Origin: Microbacterium sp.
Lineage (GTDB): Bacteria > Actinomycetota > Actinomycetes > Actinomycetales > Microbacteriaceae
Reading direction: 5' to 3'
Assembly: GCF_031180975.1 (NCBI RefSeq)
Contig: NZ_JAPSLI010000009.1
Span: 106,224-170,223, forward strand
DNA length: 64,000 nucleotides
Shown: in pieces, positions 43,223-51,484 of the stretch
How the letters are laid out: every line of letters begins with the position of its first letter
Position numbering within the stretch: position 1 is the first letter of the stretch
The notes under the pieces: model-generated
What the model saw: the letters and a program-made list of their open reading frames with translations, nothing else
Database searches by the model: none
What the model was told of the DNA's origin: nothing
Program-made: the position numbers and the translations under genes

Positions 43223-43247
43223 CATTGCGTTACGCCGTAACGTAATG
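43223..43247. promoter_or_regulatory. TetR operator between the hydrolase and tetR genes
   Basis: CATTGCGTTACG-C-CGTAACGTAATG, two 12-bp arms around a single central base with one mismatched pair. Typical length and symmetry of a TetR-dimer site. Confidence 0.7.
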
Positions 43248-43269
43248 CCGTTTCGATAGGATGTCAACC

Positions 43270-43857
43270 ATGGGCCGTCCTCGCGTGCACGACGAAGTCA
43301 CCGCCGTCCGCCTGCTCGACGCGGCGGAGGAGATTCTGGAGTCCTCCGCGCTCGACACCCTCTCGATCCGCTCACTCGCGGCCGCGACCGGGACGAGCAC
43401 CCGAGCGGTCTACAGCACGTTCGGCTCGAAGCGGGAACTGCTCGCCGCGCTGGCCGGACGGGCGTTCACCCTTCTCGAGCGGGACGTCGACGCGTTGCCG
43501 GTGACCACGGACCCGGCATCCGATCTCGTCGCAGCCGGGCTGGCCTTCCGTCGTCTCGTCACCGAGCATGCGGCGCTGTTCCGCGTGGCATTCCACGACA
43601 GCGAACCGGCGGAGGCGACGTGGCCGGAGGTTCGACCGTTGCAGCAGGCCGCGCTCACCCGGTTGCGAGCGCGGATCGCCCGGGTGCTGCCGGAGGACTC
43701 GACGGATGCCGTGCTGCGCACGCACACGGTGACGTTCCACGCCCTGTGTGAGGGGCTGGCGACGCTCCAGTTGCGCGGGCTGCCGGTTCAGGACACCTGG
43801 GAGCAGTCGCTGCGGCTCCTCGTGCGCGGAATGCGCGGCGAGCGCGCGCGGCCGTGA
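43270..43857 (+). CDS. TetR family transcriptional regulator
   Basis: 195 residues from ATG 43270, chosen because AGGA (43258-43261) is well placed for it; the ATG at 43261 would add three residues. The helix-turn-helix reads LLDAAEEILESSALDTLSIRSLAAATGTSTRAVYSTFGSKRELLAAL (residues 13-59 in pieces). The C-terminal ligand domain matches the TetR-WHG/AcrR-like helical type. Divergent to an alpha/beta hydrolase that it probably represses. Confidence 0.92.
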   Translation: MGRPRVHDEVTAVRLLDAAEEILESSALDTLSIRSLAAATGTSTRAVYSTFGSKRELLAALAGRAFTLLERDVDALPVTTDPASDLVAAGLAFRRLVTEHAALFRVAFHDSEPAEATWPEVRPLQQAALTRLRARIARVLPEDSTDAVLRTHTVTFHALCEGLATLQLRGLPVQDTWEQSLRLLVRGMRGERARP

Positions 43858-43881
43858 CACGCACCGGCCCCAAACGCACGA

Positions 43882-43917
43882 ACTCCCCGCCCGGACGACA
43901 TGGTCCTGACGGGGAGT
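43882..43917. terminator. Probable bidirectional terminator between tetR and cspA
   Basis: ACTCCCCG (43882-43889) and CGGGGAGT (43910-43917) form an 8-bp stem; GGAC/GTCC can pair inside the loop. Lies between convergent genes. The T-rich tract is weak, TTCGTGCGTTT on the cspA side. Confidence 0.5.
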
Positions 43918-43932
43918 CCGGTGGTCTCCGCC

Positions 43933-44139
43933 TCAGAGAGGACGGATGTTCTCAGCCTGCAGGCCCTTGGGGCCCTGCGCCACATCGAACTCGACGCGCT
44001 GGTTCTCGTCGAGCGAGCGGTAGCCGTTGGACTGGATGGCGGAGTAGTGCGCGAAAACATCGGCGCCGCCGTCGTCAGGGGAGATGAAGCCGAAGCCCTT
44101 CTCCGAGTTGAACCACTTGACCGTGCCCTGGGTGCTCAT
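43933..44139 (-). CDS. cspA: Cold shock protein CspA family
   Basis: 68 residues, a single OB-fold cold shock domain. Both RNA-binding motifs are intact: KGFGFIS (RNP1) and DVFAHYSAI (RNP2). N-terminus [11 protein letters not shown]. It binds single-stranded RNA/DNA and melts RNA structure. A candidate promoter TTGCGG-16-TAGCGT (44193-44220, minus strand) would give a 5' leader of about 46-50 nt, shorter than in E. coli cspA. Confidence 0.95.
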   Translation of the reverse strand: MSTQGTVKWFNSEKGFGFISPDDGGADVFAHYSAIQSNGYRSLDENQRVEFDVAQGPKGLQAENIRPL

Positions 44140-44192
44140 TTACTGCCGTTCTGCTGATTGCTATGCCGAAGCAGGATGCGCCGGCTGAGCTA

Positions 44193-44220
44193 ACGCTAGC
44201 CCAGGGGACCCGCACCGCAA
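44193..44220 (-). promoter_or_regulatory. Candidate cspA promoter
   Basis: On the minus strand TTGCGG (44215-44220) and TAGCGT (44193-44198) are separated by 16 bp, about 54 nt before the cspA ATG. Confidence 0.35.
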
Positions 44221-44700
44221 TACCGCTTGACAGAAGGTGACACAAACGTTGCACGACCATCGAGCGCGGGCAAAGAAGTGGCCCTCACCGCGGGGGGAGC
44301 GATGAGGGCCGAAGACGACCGGAGGGTGCGTCGCAGATCAGCATACACGGATTCCGAGAAGTTTGTCCCCCAAAAGGGGGACAAAATCACGGAACGGTGC
44401 GATGATGTTGTCACGGCAATCCCGAACAGACCCAATGGGGACGGATCAGCGAAGGAGAGCCAAGGTACGTGCAGTGATCGTCGTTCGGGCGCTGGGGATG
44501 TCCGATCGCCGGCTGGGGAGCAGCGAAGACGATCGATCCCAATGCATGCACCTTCAACATAGGGGAGGGGCAGGCCGAGGTCCATGGGGTTCGGCCTGTC
44601 ATGACTCGTCGGGGATCGCAGGTTCGAGGAAGAGACGGCGGCACAGCGAGGCACACCGCCTCTCCTCGAACCGCCCTCGGATCAGCCCGCCCAGCGCACT
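44221..44700. other. Structured non-coding region between cspA and csbD-like gene
   Basis: No credible coding sequence here; third-position GC is far below that of the neighbours. Four hairpins are visible: 44280-44310 (GGCCCTCA/TGAGGGCC), 44362-44385 (TTTGTCCCCC-AAAA-GGGGGACAAA, perfect), 44572-44597 (AGGCCGA/TCGGCCT) and 44621-44672 (GGTTCGAGGA/TCCTCGAACC with further pairing inside). One or more small RNAs, or a long leader, could lie here. Confidence 0.4.
44362..44385. terminator. Perfect 10-bp hairpin upstream of cspA
   Basis: TTTGTCCCCC, loop AAAA, GGGGGACAAA. The flanking A/T-rich ends on both strands resemble a bidirectional intrinsic terminator, but neither side has a long T run. 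It could instead be a protein site or part of an RNA. Confidence 0.4.
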
Positions 44701-44885
44701 GCTTCCCCCCTGGTCAGGCGCGGTTTCATGGCGTGCGCCGACCCCGGTCCTTCCGCTCTCCGGCATCTAGCGCGCTGCAGTCGGCTCTGTCAATCCCGTG
44801 GTCGCTGCGCGCTCGCGGTGACACGCTGGCATCTCCACTGACCGAGGGGTGGCCACCCGCCTCCCCGGACGAAGGGAGCGACACC

Positions 44886-45059
44886 ATGGGCGCCATGGAC
44901 GATGCCAAGCACAACATGGAGAAGATGGCCGGCAAGGCCAAGGAGGGCCTCGGCGACGCCACCGACAACGAGGACCTTCAGGCCGAGGGCAAGATGGACC
45001 AGGTCAAGGCCGACGCCAAGAAGGTCGGCGACGACATCAAGGACGCCTTCGACAAGTGA
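44886..45059 (+). CDS. CsbD-like stress response protein
   Basis: 57 residues. Short, hydrophilic and helical: MDDAKHNMEKMAGKAKEGLG, DNEDLQAEGKMDQVKADAKKVG, as in the CsbD family of general-stress proteins of unknown action. GAAGGGAG before the ATG at 44886 sets the start. Alone in its transcription unit, after the structured non-coding region. A second ATG four codons in is possible. Confidence 0.88.
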   Translation: MGAMDDAKHNMEKMAGKAKEGLGDATDNEDLQAEGKMDQVKADAKKVGDDIKDAFDK

Positions 45060-45217
45060 CTCGCCTCCGGTGAGCCCCGGGGCCGCGCGCCAGATCTGGC
45101 CGGCCCTCGAGCCTTTCGGATGCGCCGTCGACCCTTGTGGTTGGCGGCGCATCTGCGTCCACCGCGGTCGCTGAGCATCTCGCGCCGCGACACCACCGTC
45201 GCCCAGAGGAGGCCGGG

Positions 45218-46297
45218 ATGCCGCACGCCGTTCGATTCGGAATCGAGGAGGAGTACGTCCTGCTCGACCGGGATGCCCTGGTCCCCGTCTCGGGAGGTGA
45301 TGACCGGTATGCGATGTTCGGGGAGGTTCCCAACGGCGGGCGGATCTGCGCCGAGTACCTCAGCAGCCAGTTCGAGTGCGCCACCACCCCGCTGACCTCG
45401 CTGCAGGACGCGGGGGAGCAGCTGATCGGCATGCGCGCGCTGCTGGGCGGGTTCGCCGCCGAGCGACACGCGTTGCTCGGCGCGACGGGGTCGCCGTTCG
45501 CCACCGCCGGCAGGGCGCAGATCTCCCCGTCACCGCACTACGACGACGTGTTCGAACTGCTCGGCCAGCTCACTCAGGAGCACGAGGTCAACGGCATGCA
45601 CGTGCACGTCGAGGTCGCCGACGACGAGGAGCGCGTCCGCGCGCTGAGGCGCGTGCGCTCCCGCCTGCCGGTGCTGCTCGCCCTCAGCGCCAACTCCCCC
45701 TTCGTGTACGGGATGCACTCGGGGCTGGAGAGCTGGCGCAGCGTGCTGATCCGTCGCCTGCCGGTGTCGTGGAGCCCGCCCGCGTTCGCGGATGCCGACG
45801 ACTACCACCGTGCGGTGCAGCGCCTGGTCGACATCGGCGCGCTCCCCGTCGCATCCTCGGCGTCGTGGGCGGTGCGCCTCTCGGAGAGTTACGCCACTGT
45901 CGAGGTCCGCGTGGCGGACGTGCAGCTCACCGTGCCCGATGCGCTGCTGCTTGCGGCACTGATGCGAGGCATCGTGTGCACCTCCGACCTCACCGACGAA
46001 CGCCAGCGCGAGGAGGAGCTGGACGCCTCGATGTGGATGGCGGCGCGCCACGGCATGGACGCGCGCTTCCTGACCGTCGACGGCGGGCTGGAGACGGCGT
46101 GGGATGCCGTGGGGCGGATGCTGTCCGGCATCCGCCCCGCCCTGCGCGAGTTCGGGGACGAGGATTTCGTCGACGACCAGCTGGCGCGGATCCGCCGGGA
46201 GGGGACCGGATCGCGCCGGCAGGCCGCGGCGCACGCGGCAGGGGGAGTGGACGGGCTGCGCGCTCTCTACGCCGCCGGGGCGGCGCCGCATCGCTAG
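45218..46297 (+). CDS. YbdK-type carboxylate-amine ligase (glutamate-cysteine ligase 2 family)
   Basis: 359 residues from the ATG at 45218 with AGAGGAGG upstream. The glutamate-cysteine ligase 2 family motifs are HAVRFGIEEEYVLLD at the start, EYLSSQFECAT (substrate-binding), VNGMHVHVEVADDEERVRAL and ALSANSPFVYGMHSGLESWR. It should join a carboxylate and an amine with ATP, perhaps glutamate and cysteine. Whether the product is gamma-glutamylcysteine is unknown in Actinobacteria that make mycothiol. TAG stop doubles as the -10 of the next gene. Confidence 0.92.
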   Translation: MPHAVRFGIEEEYVLLDRDALVPVSGGDDRYAMFGEVPNGGRICAEYLSSQFECATTPLTSLQDAGEQLIGMRALLGGFAAERHALLGATGSPFATAGRAQISPSPHYDDVFELLGQLTQEHEVNGMHVHVEVADDEERVRALRRVRSRLPVLLALSANSPFVYGMHSGLESWRSVLIRRLPVSWSPPAFADADDYHRAVQRLVDIGALPVASSASWAVRLSESYATVEVRVADVQLTVPDALLLAALMRGIVCTSDLTDERQREEELDASMWMAARHGMDARFLTVDGGLETAWDAVGRMLSGIRPALREFGDEDFVDDQLARIRREGTGSRRQAAAHAAGGVDGLRALYAAGAAPHR

Positions 46298-46300
46298 CCT
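46295..46300 (+). promoter_or_regulatory. -10 hexamer of the shikimate dehydrogenase-like gene, made from the upstream stop codon
   Basis: TAGCCT; its TAG (46295-46297) ends the YbdK-type gene. The GTG at 46307 follows after 6 nt. Confidence 0.5.
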
Positions 46301-46306
46301 GAACGT

Positions 46307-47128
46307 GTGGTGATGCTGAACAAGGACATGACGCTGTGCATCTCGCTGTCGGCGAGGCCGAGCAACAACGGCACGCGGTTCCACAACCATCTGTACGAGG
46401 CGCTGGGGCTGAACTGGATCTACAAGGCCTTCGCGCCGACGAACCTAGAGGAGGCGATCGCCGGGGTGCGCGGCCTCGGCATCCGCGGGTGCGCGATTTC
46501 GATGCCCTATAAAGAGGACGTCATCGCGCTCGTCGACCGGATGGACGCCTCGGCGACCGCGATCGACTCGGTGAACACGATCGTGAACGACGACGGGGTA
46601 CTGACCGCGTACAACACCGACTACGCCGCGATCGCGCAGCTGATCGAGCGGAACCCGCTGGACGCCTCGAGCACGGTGCTGCTGCGCGGGTCGGGCGGGA
46701 TGGCGAAGGCCACCGCCGCCGCCTTCCGCGACGCCGGCTTCGCGAACGTCACGATCGTGGCGCGCAACGAGGCCGCCGGGCGCGCTCTCGCCGACCTCTA
46801 CGACTTCTCCTGGATGCCGGACCTCGGCGACGCGACGGCCGACATCCTCGTCAACGTCACCCCGATCGGGATGGCAGGGGGAGCGGATGCCGACGCGCTG
46901 GCGTTTCCGCCGGCCGCGATCGAGGCGGCATCCGTGGTGTTCGACGTGGTCGCGCTGCCCGCGGAGACCCCGCTGATCGCAGCGGGCCGCGCCGCCGGGA
47001 AGACCGTGATCACGGGCGCCGAGGTGGCGACGTTGCAGGCTCTCGAGCAGTTCGTGCTGTACACCGGCATCCGTCCGTCGGAGGAGCAGGTGCGGGCCGC
47101 CGAGCAGTTCATGCGCGCCGGGCAGTAG
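46307..47128 (+). CDS. Shikimate 5-dehydrogenase-like protein
   Basis: 273 residues. The shikimate dehydrogenase fold is clear: catalytic Lys in ISMPYKEDVI, Asn in DSVNTIV, Asp in AYNTDYAAIA, the NADP glycine loop LLRGSGGMAKATAAAF and NVTPIGMAGG. The N-terminal shikimate-binding motif differs: SLSARPSNNGTRFHN replaces the common S-H-S-L-S-P-x-x-H-N. It may reduce a substrate other than dehydroshikimate. GTG at 46307, GTG 46310 and ATG 46313 are all possible; the first fits the leaderless promoter spacing. Confidence 0.88.
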   Translation: MVMLNKDMTLCISLSARPSNNGTRFHNHLYEALGLNWIYKAFAPTNLEEAIAGVRGLGIRGCAISMPYKEDVIALVDRMDASATAIDSVNTIVNDDGVLTAYNTDYAAIAQLIERNPLDASSTVLLRGSGGMAKATAAAFRDAGFANVTIVARNEAAGRALADLYDFSWMPDLGDATADILVNVTPIGMAGGADADALAFPPAAIEAASVVFDVVALPAETPLIAAGRAAGKTVITGAEVATLQALEQFVLYTGIRPSEEQVRAAEQFMRAGQ

Positions 47129-47248
47129 CGGCGTTTCTCTTCGCGTTCAGGTGGCCGAAACGGCCGGTATCCCGCGGTCGAAGCGGCATTTCGCGACCCA
47201 TTTCAGTCGATACGACCGACCGGGGACAGCGAGCGGGGGAACGAAGAA

Positions 47249-47272
47249 GGCCCGGGTCCTCGGACCCGGGCC
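47249..47272 (-). terminator. Terminator of tRNA-Leu
   Basis: GGCCCGGGTCC / GGACCCGGGCC form an 11-bp stem just after the tRNA on the minus strand, followed by TTCTTCGTT. Classical intrinsic terminator shape. Confidence 0.8.
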
Positions 47273-47278
47273 GTCGTG

Positions 47279-47362
47279 TGCGCGAGGGGGGACTTGAACC
47301 CCCACGCCCTTGCAGGCACTGGCACCTGAAGCCAGCGCGTCTACCTATTCCGCCACTCGCGC
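47279..47362 (-). tRNA. tRNA-Leu (anticodon CAG)
   Basis: 84 nt with a long variable arm, as in leucine tRNAs. The acceptor stem pairs GCGCGAG with CTCGCGC, with discriminator A at 47279. The D-arm is TGGCGGAATAGGTAGACGCG, the anticodon stem-loop CTGGC-TTCAGGT-GCCAG gives anticodon CAG, and the T-loop is GTTCAAG. CCA is not encoded. It reads CTG, the main Leu codon of this GC-rich genome. A strong terminator follows. Confidence 0.96.
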
Positions 47363-47440
47363 ATGTCGCGTTCCGCAGAACTCAACCTGGAAAGACTAAC
47401 ACGTGCGCGCGCGTGCCCGAAAACCGGCGACGCCCTCACC

Positions 47441-47515
47441 CCCGCGAGACTTACGTTCCAGCATGAGACAGCACGACAGGCGTCATGTCTCACGCTGAAA
47501 GAGAAGTCTCGCGGG
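47441..47515. promoter_or_regulatory. Nested inverted repeats upstream of fhaA
   Basis: Outer arms CCCGCGAGACTT (47441-47452) and AAGTCTCGCGGG (47504-47515) are perfect. Inner arms TGAGACA (47464-47470) and TGTCTCA (47486-47492) are perfect too. All four contain GAGAC or its complement, so this could be two nested operator dyads or one long hairpin in the leader. Confidence 0.55.
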
Positions 47516-47604
47516 CGGGGACGGGGTGGGAAGGGGGCGCGGGGGCGGGTTTTCAGCCGGGCTGGCTACGATGTCCCTACCGGTCGGCATGCCAGAGGAG
47601 CCCC

Positions 47605-48303
47605 GTGGGACTACTTGACAGCTTTGAGAAGGGTCTTGAACGCGCTGTGAACAGCGCCTTCGCCAAGACCTTTCGCAGCGGCATCCAGCCGGTGGAGATC
47701 GCCTCGGCGCTCCGCCGCGAGGCCGACACCAATGCCGCCGTGGTCAGCCGCGACCGCATCATCACGCCCAGCGAGTACCTGGTGCGCCTCAGCCCCGAGG
47801 ACGATGAGCGCATGCGCGGCCTCGGCCGTGCGCTGCACGAGGAGCTCCTCGCCCTGCTGACCACGCACGCCCGCACGCAGGGCTACAGCTTCGCCGGCCC
47901 GCTGCGCGTCGTCATCGAACCGGACGAGCGCGTCGCCACCGGCACCGTGCGCGTCAGCTCGGGCTCGGTCGAGAGTCGCGTCTCCTGGCAGGCGGTCATC
48001 GAGGTCGCCGGCACCCAGCATCCGCTAACCGCCGCCCGCACCGTCATCGGTCGCGGCAGCGACGCCGACATCGCCATCTCGGATGCCGGATCCAGCCGCC
48101 GCCACGCGGAGGTGCTGTGGGACGGCGAACGCGGCATGCTCCGCGACCTCGGGTCGACCAACGGGACGAAGATCGACGGACAGAAGGTCCGCGAAGTCGC
48201 GTTGACCCCCGACACCCGCTTCACGATCGGTCGCACCGAGCTGGTGTTCCGCGTGGTTCCCGTCAGCGCGTCCGGTTCCGAGACCAGGGGAGGCCTCCGA
48301 TGA
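47605..48303 (+). CDS. fhaA: FhaA: DUF3662 and FHA domain protein
   Basis: 232 residues from a GTG, with AGAGGAG upstream. The N-terminal DUF3662 domain begins GLLDSFEKGLERAVNSAFAKTF (in two pieces) and runs to about residue 125. After a linker, the C-terminal FHA domain has GRGSDADIAISDAGSSRRHAEV and DLGSTNGTKIDG, with the phosphothreonine-binding Arg, Ser, His and Asn. In mycobacteria FhaA binds phosphorylated MviN and regulates peptidoglycan. First gene of the fhaA-fhaB-pstP-rodA-pbpA-pknA-pknB operon. Confidence 0.95.
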   Translation: MGLLDSFEKGLERAVNSAFAKTFRSGIQPVEIASALRREADTNAAVVSRDRIITPSEYLVRLSPEDDERMRGLGRALHEELLALLTTHARTQGYSFAGPLRVVIEPDERVATGTVRVSSGSVESRVSWQAVIEVAGTQHPLTAARTVIGRGSDADIAISDAGSSRRHAEVLWDGERGMLRDLGSTNGTKIDGQKVREVALTPDTRFTIGRTELVFRVVPVSASGSETRGGLR

Positions 48304-48791
48304 GCGAACTGCTGCTCCTGGTGCTGCGCATCGGCTTCCTCGTGATGCTGTGGTTCTTCGTGTTCGGCGTCGTCTACTCGCTGCGCGCCGACCTGTTCGG
48401 GGTGCGTGTGCGCAAGCTGCCGGCGGATCAGGCCGCCGCGGTCCCGGCATCCCCGGCCCAACCCGCCCGACCGTCCGCGCCGGCCGGTCGCAGCGGCCCG
48501 CCCACCCGCCTGGTGATCACGTCCGGCCCGAAGACCGGCCTCGAGGTGCCGCTCGGCACCGAGCCGATGTCGATCGGACGCTCCAGCGAGTCCGGCCTCG
48601 TGATCCGCGACGACTACACCTCCAGCCACCACGCGCGCCTCGCCCTGCGCGGCGACACCTGGACGATCCAGGACCTCGGCTCGACGAACGGCACCTACCT
48701 CGCCGGCGAGCGCGTCGGCGACAAGCCCCGGCCGGTCGCCGTCGGAACGCCCATCAAGGTCGGCGCCACGACATTCGAGCTGCGGTCGTAA
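48300..48791 (+). CDS. fhaB: FhaB: FHA domain membrane protein
   Basis: 163 residues. One N-terminal membrane segment (LLLLVLRIGFLVMLWFFVFGVVYSL, about residues 4-28 in pieces). A Pro/Ala-rich linker follows, then an FHA domain with SIGRSSESGLVIRDDYTSSHHARL and DLGSTNGTYLAG. It binds phosphothreonine on partner proteins, in mycobacteria (FipA/FhaB) at the division site. ATGA overlap with fhaA. Confidence 0.95.
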   Translation: MSELLLLVLRIGFLVMLWFFVFGVVYSLRADLFGVRVRKLPADQAAAVPASPAQPARPSAPAGRSGPPTRLVITSGPKTGLEVPLGTEPMSIGRSSESGLVIRDDYTSSHHARLALRGDTWTIQDLGSTNGTYLAGERVGDKPRPVAVGTPIKVGATTFELRS

Positions 48792-48806
48792 GGGCGTCTC
48801 CGCAAG

Positions 48807-50105
48807 ATGGTCTTCGAGGGCTCGAGCGCCGCGATCTCCCACACCGGGAAGGTCCGCTCCAACAATCAGGACTCCGGCTACGCCGGAGCGAACCTGTTCG
48901 TCGTCGCCGACGGCATGGGCGGCCACGCAGGCGGTGACGTCGCCTCGACCCTCGCGATCAGCCGCATGGAGGGCCTGGACCACGTCTACCCGTCCACCGA
49001 CGACGCCCAGGCCGCGCTGCAGGCCGCCGCTACGACGGCGGCCGCCGACCTGGTGCGCGCGTCGAAGGAGCGCCCCGAACTGGCCGGGCTCGGCACCACC
49101 CTGAGCGCGATCATCATGGTCGACGAGTACGCGGTCATCGGACACATCGGCGATTCGCGCATCTACCTGTTCCGCGACGACGAACTCACCCAGATCACCA
49201 CCGACCACACGTTCGTGCAGCGCCTGGTCGACTCCGGCCGCATCACCGTCGAGGAGGCCCGCTACCACCCTCGGCGCTCGGTCCTCATGCGCGTGCTCAG
49301 CGACATGGACATCGACCCGGAGCTGGACATGTTCGTCATGCCCACACTCCCCGGCGATCGGTGGCTGCTGTGCTCCGACGGCCTGTCCGGCGTCGTGGAC
49401 GAGGCGCACATCTCGAAGGCCCTGCGGCTCGGGCTCGCTCCCGGACGCACCGCCGACAACCTGCTCAAGCAGGCGCTGGACGGCGGCGCTCCCGACAACG
49501 TCACCGTGGTGCTCGTCGACGTCGGGGGAGCACACCCGCTGTCCTCCGGCACCCCGACGGTCGTCGGCGCGGCCTCGAACCCGTCCGAGCTGCCGGTCCC
49601 GACCGCCCGGCCGTCGCTCACCGGCTGGCTGCACCCCGTGCTGCAGGCGGCGAACGAGCCGACGCACTTCGAGCCGGATGCCGATTACTTCGAGGAGATC
49701 ATCGAGGAGGACCGGCGGCGCGCCCGCCGCCGCCGCGCCGCCTGGCTCGCCGCGCTGATCGCCGCCATCCTCGCCCTCGTCGCGGGCGGCTTCATCGCCT
49801 ACAACTGGACCCAGACCCGCTACTTCGTCGGCGCCGACGAGGACAGCGTGGTCATCTACCGTGGCGTGCAGCAGAACCTCGGACCGATCGTGCTCTCCAC
49901 CGAGGTGAAGGACACCGGCATCCTGCTCGCCGACCTTCCGCAGTACCAGCGGTCGTCGGTGGAGCGCACCATCAACGCGCGTTCGCTCGCCGACGCCACG
50001 GCGATCACCGAGCGCCTGGCCACCAGCGTCCTCCCGCCGGTTCCGGAATCGACGCCCGACCCGTCCCCGACTCCCGCCGCCACGACGGAGGCGCCCGCAC
50101 CATGA
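48807..50105 (+). CDS. pstP: PstP: PP2C-type Ser/Thr protein phosphatase
   Basis: 432 residues. The PP2C catalytic domain (residues 1-240) has ADGMGGHAGGD (metal-binding Asp), IGHIGDSRIYLFR, CSDGLSGVV and PDNVTVVLV. A linker and one membrane segment (about residues 310-332) follow, then an extracellular domain of about 95 residues. It dephosphorylates PknA, PknB and their substrates, including RodA/PbpA regulators. The start overlaps nothing; a 15-bp gap separates it from fhaB. Confidence 0.96.
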   Translation: MVFEGSSAAISHTGKVRSNNQDSGYAGANLFVVADGMGGHAGGDVASTLAISRMEGLDHVYPSTDDAQAALQAAATTAAADLVRASKERPELAGLGTTLSAIIMVDEYAVIGHIGDSRIYLFRDDELTQITTDHTFVQRLVDSGRITVEEARYHPRRSVLMRVLSDMDIDPELDMFVMPTLPGDRWLLCSDGLSGVVDEAHISKALRLGLAPGRTADNLLKQALDGGAPDNVTVVLVDVGGAHPLSSGTPTVVGAASNPSELPVPTARPSLTGWLHPVLQAANEPTHFEPDADYFEEIIEEDRRRARRRRAAWLAALIAAILALVAGGFIAYNWTQTRYFVGADEDSVVIYRGVQQNLGPIVLSTEVKDTGILLADLPQYQRSSVERTINARSLADATAITERLATSVLPPVPESTPDPSPTPAATTEAPAP

Positions 50106-51484
50106 CCGCAGTGACCGCCGACACCAGCGTCATGAAGGCGCTGAAGAAGATCCGGATGCCGCAGAAGCAGCGCAACCGCGAGTTCTGGCTGCTCCTGTTC
50201 GCCTGCGCGATCTCGGGTGCGGCTCTCACGCTGGTCCAGCTGGGGGCGCTCGGCACGATCGACCCGATGATCCTCGTGATCGGCGGCTGCCTGGCGGCGC
50301 TGGTCTTCGCGCTGCACGTGGTGCTGCGCGTGGTGGCATCCGACGCCGACCCGTTCGTGCTGCCCATCGCGACGCTGCTCACGGGGCTCGGCATCGCGAT
50401 GATCTACCGCATCGACATCGCCAAGCAGCTCACCGGCTGGGACGCGTTCTCGACCAAGCAGCTGGCGTGGACCGCGATCTCGATCGCCGGCGCCATCGCG
50501 GTGGTCATCGCGCTGCGGAACTACCGCGTGCTGTACCGGTACACGTACATCTCCGGCCTCGCCGGCATCGTGCTGCTCATCCTGCCGTTCATCCCCGGGC
50601 TGAAGGCGACCGGCGCGAACGCGGACGTCTGGGTGTCGCTGGGCGGGTTCATCTCGTTCCAGCCCGGTGAGCTGGCCAAGATCTGCCTGGCCATCTTCTT
50701 CGCCGGCTACCTGGTGCGCACGCGAGAGAGTCTCAGCTCGGTCGGCAAGAGGTTCCTCGGCGTCACCTGGCCGCGCATGCGTGAGCTCGGACCCGTGCTG
50801 GTGGTGTGGTTCCTGTCGCTGCTGATCATCGTGGTGCAGCGCGACCTCGGCACGGGCGTGCTGATCTTCGGCATGTTCATCGCGATGCTCTACGTCGCCA
50901 CCGGCAAGACCAGCTGGGTGCTCATCGGTCTCGCGGGCGTGGCGACGGGAGCGTTCCTGGCCACCCGCATCCTCGCGTACGTGCAGCGCCGGTTCACCAA
51001 CTGGCTCGACGCGTTCGACCCCGACATCATCGAGATGCGCGGCGGCAGCTACCAGCTGGTGGAGGGCATCTTCGGCCTGGCGCACGGCGGCCTGATCGGC
51101 ACCGGCTGGGGTCAGGGACGGCCGCAGGTCACCCCGCTCGCGCACAGCGACTACATCATCCCCAGCCTCGGCGAGGAGCTCGGCATCGTCGGACTGTTCG
51201 CCATCCTCTGTCTGTACATGGTGTTCATCAGCCGCGGCCTGCGCATCGGCCTCGCCGGCCAGGACGACTTCGGCAAGCTGCTCTCCACCGGGTTGTCGTT
51301 CACCATCGCACTGCAGGTGTTCATCATGGTCGGGGGCGTCACCCGCGTCATCCCGCTCACCGGTCTCACCACGCCGTTCCTCGCCGCGGGTGGATCGTCG
51401 CTGGTGGCCAACTGGCTCATCGTCTCGCTGCTGCTGCGCATCAGCGACGGCGTCCGCCGCCAGCCGAGGGTGGTGATCGGATGA
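50102..51484 (+). CDS. rodA: RodA/FtsW-type peptidoglycan glycosyltransferase
   Basis: 460 residues, about ten membrane segments (SEDS family). Visible family blocks are LVVVWFLSLLIIVVQRDLGTGVLIF (putative catalytic Asp in QRDLG), GGSYQLVEGIFGLAHGGLIGTGWGQG, SDYIIPSLGEELGIVG and TPFLAAGGSSLVANW. It polymerises lipid II into glycan strands, working with the transpeptidase PbpA encoded just downstream. ATGA overlap with pstP. Confidence 0.96.
   Translation: MTAVTADTSVMKALKKIRMPQKQRNREFWLLLFACAISGAALTLVQLGALGTIDPMILVIGGCLAALVFALHVVLRVVASDADPFVLPIATLLTGLGIAMIYRIDIAKQLTGWDAFSTKQLAWTAISIAGAIAVVIALRNYRVLYRYTYISGLAGIVLLILPFIPGLKATGANADVWVSLGGFISFQPGELAKICLAIFFAGYLVRTRESLSSVGKRFLGVTWPRMRELGPVLVVWFLSLLIIVVQRDLGTGVLIFGMFIAMLYVATGKTSWVLIGLAGVATGAFLATRILAYVQRRFTNWLDAFDPDIIEMRGGSYQLVEGIFGLAHGGLIGTGWGQGRPQVTPLAHSDYIIPSLGEELGIVGLFAILCLYMVFISRGLRIGLAGQDDFGKLLSTGLSFTIALQVFIMVGGVTRVIPLTGLTTPFLAAGGSSLVANWLIVSLLLRISDGVRRQPRVVIG

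Noticed and set aside
44301..44562. Possible 87-codon gene with GGGGGAG before its ATG
   Set aside because: Third-position GC is low for this genome, the product is hydrophilic with no family signs, and the region is better described as structured non-coding DNA.
44196..44654. 152-codon minus-strand open frame upstream of cspA
   Set aside because: No ribosome binding site, non-coding codon usage, and it covers all four hairpins.
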